From JBEBVQ01 sp964527735 (GTDB lineage: Bacteria > Bacteroidota > Bacteroidia > Chitinophagales > Chitinophagaceae): DNA of 64,000 nucleotides. The notes beneath the pieces were generated by a model that was not told the origin of the DNA, searched no databases, and saw only the letters and a program-made list of their open reading frames with translations. Position 1 is the stretch's first letter. Each line of letters opens with the position of its first letter. Made by a program: the position numbers and the translations under genes. The DNA is taken from NCBI GenBank assembly GCA_964527735.1, contig CAZGPG010000019.1, positions 1 through 64,000 on the forward strand, given 5' to 3'. Shown piece after piece: positions 59,809-64,000 of the stretch.

Positions 59809-59925
59809 GTCGTTTATAATCTGGAAAATGAAATTGAATGTTCAAATATAATACTATCGAACAATGTAAATCCGGTCGTTTCCACTCATTTTTATTTACC
59901 GGAAAACTATTCAGAATTGCTGTCT

Positions 59926-59964
59926 CCCGCTGTCCCTGATTTTTCGGAGGGAATCAGGGACGGC
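59926..59964 (-). repeat. REP-like hairpin, compensatory variant
   Basis: Compared with the copy at 58346-58384, the stem pair GGAT/ATCC has become TGAT/ATCA and GATG/CATC has become GATT/AATC, so both changes keep base pairing. The flanks CCCGC-TGTCCC and GGGACGGC are conserved. Confidence 0.8.
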
Positions 59965-60006
59965 CTGTAATTCACCTAAAATACGAAAGCCTACATATAT
60001 TAAAAC

Positions 60007-60069
60007 GAAGGATTGGAAATCCTTCATTATCTCACTTCCCGGATGCGCTCCGCTAACATCCGGGAAAGC
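60007..60069 (+). repeat. Composite hairpin plus REP-like hairpin
   Basis: GAAGGATT-GGA-AATCCTTC (60007-60026) followed by TTCCCGGATG (60036-60045) pairing with CATCCGGGAA (60057-60066). Same layout and flanking words as the copy at 59109-59179. Confidence 0.75.
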
Positions 60070-60145
60070 ATCTGAAAGTATCCGCTTTAAGAAACTTTTA
60101 AGCATCCCTCCACCCCGCCCTCATCCATTTCCCTGCTTAATTGAT

Positions 60146-60153
60146 TACATTTG
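60146..60153 (+). promoter_or_regulatory. -7 promoter element of the transglutaminase gene
   Basis: TACATTTG matches TAnnTTTG, 53 bases before the ATG at 60207. Transcription from here would begin after the in-frame start at 60141, so it supports 60207. Confidence 0.55.
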
Positions 60154-60206
60154 ATTGCCCGGGCAGCATCCGTTGCCGCTATCGGTCAAAAACACGGAGT
60201 CCACGC

Positions 60207-62816
60207 ATGAACATCCAGCGCGCAACCCCTGTAAACGAACTGCTTGCAAGGATCATCTTCCTGCTGCTGCCAACGGCAGTGGTGGGTTATTACCTGCTCA
60301 ACTATGCCAATGCCTATTACGCCATTCTGCGCAACCAGGCGTTGCAGCAAACACTGTACTTATCGGCAGGCATGATCGCCTCAGCGGTCTTCTATATGTT
60401 CCGCTTCCGCTTCCTGCCTACGTTCGCCCTGCTGGTCTTTGTACTTTACCTCGGCTACGCCGGGCTCGACCGTTCCGGCTCGGGAGAGTTCGATGCGTTT
60501 TTCATCGCACGGGCATTCCAGGTGTCGGCCATCCTTTTTTCCCTGGGTTGGCTGGTCGGATGGGGTTTCCTGCGCGTACGATACTGGTCGGTATTGCTGG
60601 CAGCCCTGCTGCTGAGCGGATGCATACTGGTGATCTCTCGCATGAAAACCGATAGCGTCGACGAACTGCTGCGGGCTTTTGCTCCGGCAGTGCTGTACGC
60701 GGTGTATATCATTTTCACTGCAGAGCAGATCTATAATTATAAAGACAAATCACAGAAGTTCTGGTGGTTTCTCAGCCGGCGGTTGGCATTGTTCGGTATC
60801 CTGGCCGTACTGCTGCTCGGGAGCATTATCTACGCCATGCAGGACGAAATAAAGGAAACTGTGGCTAACCACGGCGGCGGCGGCAAAGAAGGCGAGAACA
60901 GCATGCTGCAGCAGGACAAGAACGGCCATTTCGACCTGAAGGATTACTCCCGCCTGAGCGGCAGCCTGGGGCGGAACAACGAGCTGCTGTTCTGCGCCTA
61001 TATCGACAATTACTTTGAAGGCACAGACATTCCCAATCCGTTATACCTCACGGCATTTCACTACACCAAATTCGATACCCTTACCGAGACCTTTGAGCGG
61101 GATTCGCTGATCCCGAAGAATGACCTGTTTGAACCGGATCCCGCAGCCATACCGCTGTTCAATACCCGTACCGATTCATCCGTGATTGGCAACAGCATGG
61201 GGCCTCAGCTCCGGAAAACAGTGGAGATACAGGTGTACACACGAAAGCTTTCCCCGCATACTTATCTCGCTCCCAGCACTGGTTATTTTGTACAGCCGAT
61301 CACTGTGGAAAAAGATTTCAGGGAAGAATTTAAAACGGCCTTCCGCGCAAAAAGCTATGCCAGTGAGCTGAATAGCGCCTATTTTGTGTACAATGCCGAC
61401 GACCCGCAGATACAGATGTTCCAGGAACAGCGGTTTGAAATCCTGCGCCGGGCAAAAGACTACGACGATGTGGATTCTGCTTTCATGGCTTATTATACCG
61501 ACATGCCGGACGATACGAAATTCAATGTCATTTCTGCCCTGGCTGATTCCATTACAAGAGACGCAAAAACAGCCGTAGACAAGGTGATCGCCATCCGCGA
61601 CTATTTCCTGTCTAAAGATGAAAACGGCGATCCGCTTTTCCGCTATTCCGACAATCCCGGCATCCCCGACATCCCCAGCGCTTCGAAGCTGATGTATTTC
61701 CTGTTTGAAAACCGGCAGGGATACTGTGCCTATTATGCAGGCGCTACCCTCTTCATGCTCCGCGCACTGGGCATACCATCGCGCATCACCGTCGGTTTTC
61801 TCACTGTTGACCGCAGCGATAAAAACAAAGGCTGGTACTGGTACTATGCCGATCAGGCGCATGCCTGGGTACAGGTCTACTTCCCCGGCTTCGGCTGGCT
61901 CGACTTCGACACCACCGTCGGTAACGACGATGCGCGGGAAAGTCCCCAGCCCGACCAGACACCACCCATGCAGCCGCCCAAAGCCTGGCTGGCAGCCGAA
62001 GGCATCGTGGCCAATGTAGATACTGCCAAAAAGATCCTTACGTTGAATGTGCGGCGTATGGTATTCCACGATAAAGAATACGAGGTAAAGCCGCCTTCCC
62101 CTATCTCCATGGATGTACATATTGCTGCAATACACAAAGACAGCATTGAGATCCCACTCTCCGAAGTGCAAAAAGGAGATGATGCAACGGCTGTTTCCTA
62201 TGCCGATGCTATCCGGAAGATGAAACCGGCAACTAATGAAACCGGCATCGCTTTAAGCAAACGACTGCCTGCTCCGGCGCCGATTGATGAAGTGTATGTA
62301 AAACAGAAAGACCTGGGGCCGCAGGAACAAAAAGCAGCTATAGAAGAAAAGGAACAACCGGTATCTTTAAAACAAATGGCCATCACAGCCCTTTGGATCG
62401 CACTGGCGGTGATCATACTCATATTCCTGGCGCCTTTACTGATATACCGGTATTTCCTGCTGCGTTATACGCTGGCAAAACCTGCCGGGCAAAAAGCATA
62501 CTGGGCGTATCGCGCTGCAACCTTCTGGCTGCATCAATCCGGTATGCCGCGCAGCCATCTGACGCCGATGCGCTATGCGCTCACGGTCGTTGACCCCGCA
62601 TTGGGAACAAATTTCGGCGCATTTATGAATCTATATCTGAAACAGAAATATGCCGGACAAGCGCTGAGCAAGGATGAAGGAATACAGGTTGCCGGATTCC
62701 TGAAAGGGTTCCTGAGCATAGCACGCAAACACATCCCGCGTAAGAAACGATTCACCGGCTTCCTGTCGCCGTTGCGTGCGTGGAACTATTTTGTTGGTGT
62801 GGAAATGGAATCCTGA
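60207..62816 (+). CDS. Membrane protein with transglutaminase-like domain
   Basis: 869 residues from the ATG at 60207. About seven membrane segments lie in the first 225 residues. A long periplasmic region follows with a papain-like transglutaminase core: C507 (RQGYCAYYAGATLFMLRALGIPSRITVGF), H552 (DQAHAWVQVYFPGFGWLDFD) and D near 566, so the triad is complete. A further membrane helix at about 726-752 precedes a cytoplasmic C-terminal domain. This resembles the TgpA / DUF3488-transglutaminase family, whose members may be peptidoglycan- or protein-processing enzymes. Monocistronic, with its own -7 element. Confidence 0.9.
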   Translation: MNIQRATPVNELLARIIFLLLPTAVVGYYLLNYANAYYAILRNQALQQTLYLSAGMIASAVFYMFRFRFLPTFALLVFVLYLGYAGLDRSGSGEFDAFFIARAFQVSAILFSLGWLVGWGFLRVRYWSVLLAALLLSGCILVISRMKTDSVDELLRAFAPAVLYAVYIIFTAEQIYNYKDKSQKFWWFLSRRLALFGILAVLLLGSIIYAMQDEIKETVANHGGGGKEGENSMLQQDKNGHFDLKDYSRLSGSLGRNNELLFCAYIDNYFEGTDIPNPLYLTAFHYTKFDTLTETFERDSLIPKNDLFEPDPAAIPLFNTRTDSSVIGNSMGPQLRKTVEIQVYTRKLSPHTYLAPSTGYFVQPITVEKDFREEFKTAFRAKSYASELNSAYFVYNADDPQIQMFQEQRFEILRRAKDYDDVDSAFMAYYTDMPDDTKFNVISALADSITRDAKTAVDKVIAIRDYFLSKDENGDPLFRYSDNPGIPDIPSASKLMYFLFENRQGYCAYYAGATLFMLRALGIPSRITVGFLTVDRSDKNKGWYWYYADQAHAWVQVYFPGFGWLDFDTTVGNDDARESPQPDQTPPMQPPKAWLAAEGIVANVDTAKKILTLNVRRMVFHDKEYEVKPPSPISMDVHIAAIHKDSIEIPLSEVQKGDDATAVSYADAIRKMKPATNETGIALSKRLPAPAPIDEVYVKQKDLGPQEQKAAIEEKEQPVSLKQMAITALWIALAVIILIFLAPLLIYRYFLLRYTLAKPAGQKAYWAYRAATFWLHQSGMPRSHLTPMRYALTVVDPALGTNFGAFMNLYLKQKYAGQALSKDEGIQVAGFLKGFLSIARKHIPRKKRFTGFLSPLRAWNYFVGVEMES

Positions 62817-62818
62817 TA

Positions 62819-63607
62819 TTAATCAGCTTTAATAAATCGCTGCAAATAGGCAGTGGCCTGTATCATCCGGCTGCCGTACCAACTGAACATCTCGCCGTCT
62901 GCCAGCACAATCCTGGCATTGGGAAGTATTGTCTGCAGCTCGCTGATATGCTTTTCCCGGAATGGGTATGGCTCGGACGACAGCAATACAAGTTCCGGAT
63001 CACTTGCTATCAGCGCTTCCGGGGAAATTTCAGGATAACGGTCTTTATCAGCAAAAACATTCTGCCATCCGATACGTTCCAGCATGTCGTGGATAAATGT
63101 ATCACGCCCTACGCACATCCAGGGATCACGCCATATAAAATATGCTACTCTTTTGGGAATCGCAGCCTGCTGTAAGCTCGCAAATCCGTCTTCTACCTGT
63201 TGTACAATCCGGGCAGCCTGAATTTCCCGGTCTGTGATTATCCCTACTTCCTGTATCATGCGGAGCGCATCGGGAATGGTATATATATCGCTTATCCATA
63301 CCGGGCAGCAGGCGGCAAGCGCCTCAATCTGCTCTTTCTCGTTCTCTTCCTTGTTTGCGATGATCAGATCGGGTTGCAATGCCTGTATCTGATCCAGATG
63401 AATGTTTTTTGTCCCCCCGATACGGGTCTTGCCGCGGAACCAACGCTCCGGGTGTACACAGAATTTCGTAATGCCGGTAACCTGATCTTCCAGGTCCAGA
63501 TCGGCCAGTAATTCCGTTTGTGAAGGCACAAGCGAAATAATACGCTGCGGGGGCCAGGGTATATGCACTTCCCTGCCTGTCATATCGGTAAATATTCGGA
63601 GCGCCAT
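62819..63607 (-). CDS. Helical-backbone metal receptor / BtuF-like binding protein
   Basis: 262 residues from the ATG at 63607. It follows the periplasmic-binding-protein type III pattern: RIISLVPSQTELLADLDLEDQVTGIT, LDQIQALQPDLIIANKEENEKEQIEAL, GRDTFIHDMLERIGWQNVF and ISPEALIASDPELVLLSSEPYPF. Homologues bind vitamin B12 or iron-siderophores. No signal peptide or lipobox is visible with any nearby start, which is odd for an ABC-transport binding protein. Some Bacteroidetes relatives are likewise cytoplasmic. No permease or ATPase gene is nearby. Confidence 0.85.
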   Translation of the reverse strand: MALRIFTDMTGREVHIPWPPQRIISLVPSQTELLADLDLEDQVTGITKFCVHPERWFRGKTRIGGTKNIHLDQIQALQPDLIIANKEENEKEQIEALAACCPVWISDIYTIPDALRMIQEVGIITDREIQAARIVQQVEDGFASLQQAAIPKRVAYFIWRDPWMCVGRDTFIHDMLERIGWQNVFADKDRYPEISPEALIASDPELVLLSSEPYPFREKHISELQTILPNARIVLADGEMFSWYGSRMIQATAYLQRFIKAD

Positions 63608-63635
63608 GGCGTAAAAGTACAGCGGTTGAGGCGAC

Positions 63636-63739
63636 AATGAAAGGATTAAAAATCAGTCGCCTCAATCCTCACCCCTCGTCCCTGTTATCCCAATCCCCGT
63701 TATAACCAGGGCAATCACACAGGATTGCCCCTACGGGCG
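63636..63739. repeat. C- and E-type repeats with a 32-bp direct repeat
   Basis: CCTCAATCCTCACCCCTC words (C-type) are followed by GGGCAATC/GATTGCCC (63709-63730), an E-type hairpin whose end CCCCTACGGGC contains the stop of the SET gene. A 32-bp segment at 63674-63705 recurs at 63754-63785 inside the SET gene with two mismatches. Confidence 0.7.
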
Positions 63740-64000
63740 GGCATCAAACCACACCTCATCCCCGTTATCCCAATCCCCGTTATAATTGATGGTCAGTTCT
63801 TCGCCCGATTCCACATCCCGTATGGTTTTGATGGTGATCATCCGTTTCTCATAGTCCATGAAGTACTCACAATTGGCTGTGTAAGAGTGGTTATACACAG
63901 CTATGTACCCCAGGGCCATGCAGCACATATCCTGCCCGTCCGGTGTCCATTCAAAAATATAATCGTGCAATGTTGTCTGATCCAGCAATGTACGCTCTCC
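63731..64000 (-). CDS. SET-domain protein (partial, runs off window)
   Basis: Only the C-terminal part lies in the window; the frame stays open to 64000. It shows the end of a SET lysine-methyltransferase-like domain: YIAVYNHSYTANCEYFMDYEKRMITIKTIRDVESGEELTINYNG, with the NHS and GEELTINY blocks that bind S-adenosylmethionine and shape the active site. Bacterial homologues exist and are poorly characterised. The last residues (DEVWFDARP-stop) extend past the SET domain and end in the E-type repeat (CGCCCGTAG), which supplies the stop codon. Confidence 0.85.
   Translation of the reverse strand, partial: GERTLLDQTTLHDYIFEWTPDGQDMCCMALGYIAVYNHSYTANCEYFMDYEKRMITIKTIRDVESGEELTINYNGDWDNGDEVWFDARP

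Larger units (their letters stand above)
59809..60206. other. Repeat-bearing spacer upstream of transglutaminase gene
   Basis: About 400 bp. It contains REP-like hairpins at 59926-59964 and 60033-60069, the stem at 60007-60026 (GAAGGATT/AATCCTTC) and a -7 promoter element TACATTTG at 60146-60153. No gene is supported. Confidence 0.65.

Noticed and set aside
61176..62171. 331-residue antisense frame in the transglutaminase gene
   Set aside because: Shadow of a strongly supported gene with an intact catalytic triad on the other strand.

Overview
The window looks like chromosome of a Bacteroidota bacterium, most likely from the Chitinophaga-like part of the phylum. Support comes from two proteins with type IX secretion (T9SS) C-terminal sorting domains, an S46 dipeptidyl peptidase, a 291-residue primary sigma factor, the miaB / sigma-54 activator / lptE / TPR / secG gene order, a mitochondrial-type citrate synthase, and repeated TAnnTTTG (-7) promoter elements. 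No database search was possible; family names come from motif recognition.

Layout. (1) 1-4871: an integrated accessory region next to tRNA-Val(TAC). It holds a Bacteroidetes-type tyrosine recombinase, a truncated HNH endonuclease, a HEPN-domain protein and, at the left edge, an AT-rich two-gene module (a HARE-HTH / PD-(D/E)XK-like protein plus a helical partner) bounded by inverted motifs and hairpins. (2) 5035-12877: core genes dapD, mscS-like, mlaE-like, an outer-membrane protein, ffh, citrate synthase and a deoxyhypusine-synthase-like gene. (3) 13066-21570: an AT-rich ten-gene tellurite/stress (ter) operon, transcribed leftwards: two TerD proteins, three vWA (TerY) proteins, a TerB-like acidic protein, a 55-residue small ORF, a PP2C phosphatase, a protein kinase with zinc ribbon, and TerC. 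Its 5' leader can fold into two mutually exclusive structures, a long hairpin or an intrinsic terminator, which suggests an undescribed riboswitch or attenuator. (4) 21721-57935: core and envelope genes including recF, pdhA, ribH, an lptG-like/PAP2/GT39 operon, rpoD, a TonB receptor with a perfect 20-bp palindromic operator, a Rel/Spo enzyme, the secG-lptE-miaB cluster, trxA, a desaturase, lysS, an M16 pair, an S46 peptidase and T9SS cargo. (5) 57936-60206: a repeat-rich region around a REP-associated tyrosine transposase (RAYT). (6) 60207-64000: a membrane transglutaminase, a metal-receptor-like binding protein and a partial SET-domain gene.

A feature running through the window is a set of intergenic palindromes built from a few recurring words: AATTTGAAAA, AATGTGACAAATGTG, GGATTGAGGGGTGAGG, AATGGTTAATGG and GTAGGGGC. 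They sit at gene boundaries, often begin at the stop codon, and in several cases supply it. Around the RAYT, a separate REP-like hairpin family shows compensatory base changes between copies.

How the genes may work together. The ter operon has the parts of a phosphorylation-controlled, metal- or stress-responsive membrane system: the kinase and phosphatase act in opposition, the vWA proteins act as MIDAS adaptors, TerD proteins bind calcium, and TerC is the membrane partner. The leader would couple its expression to an unknown signal. The core regions show normal gene order and no other large island.
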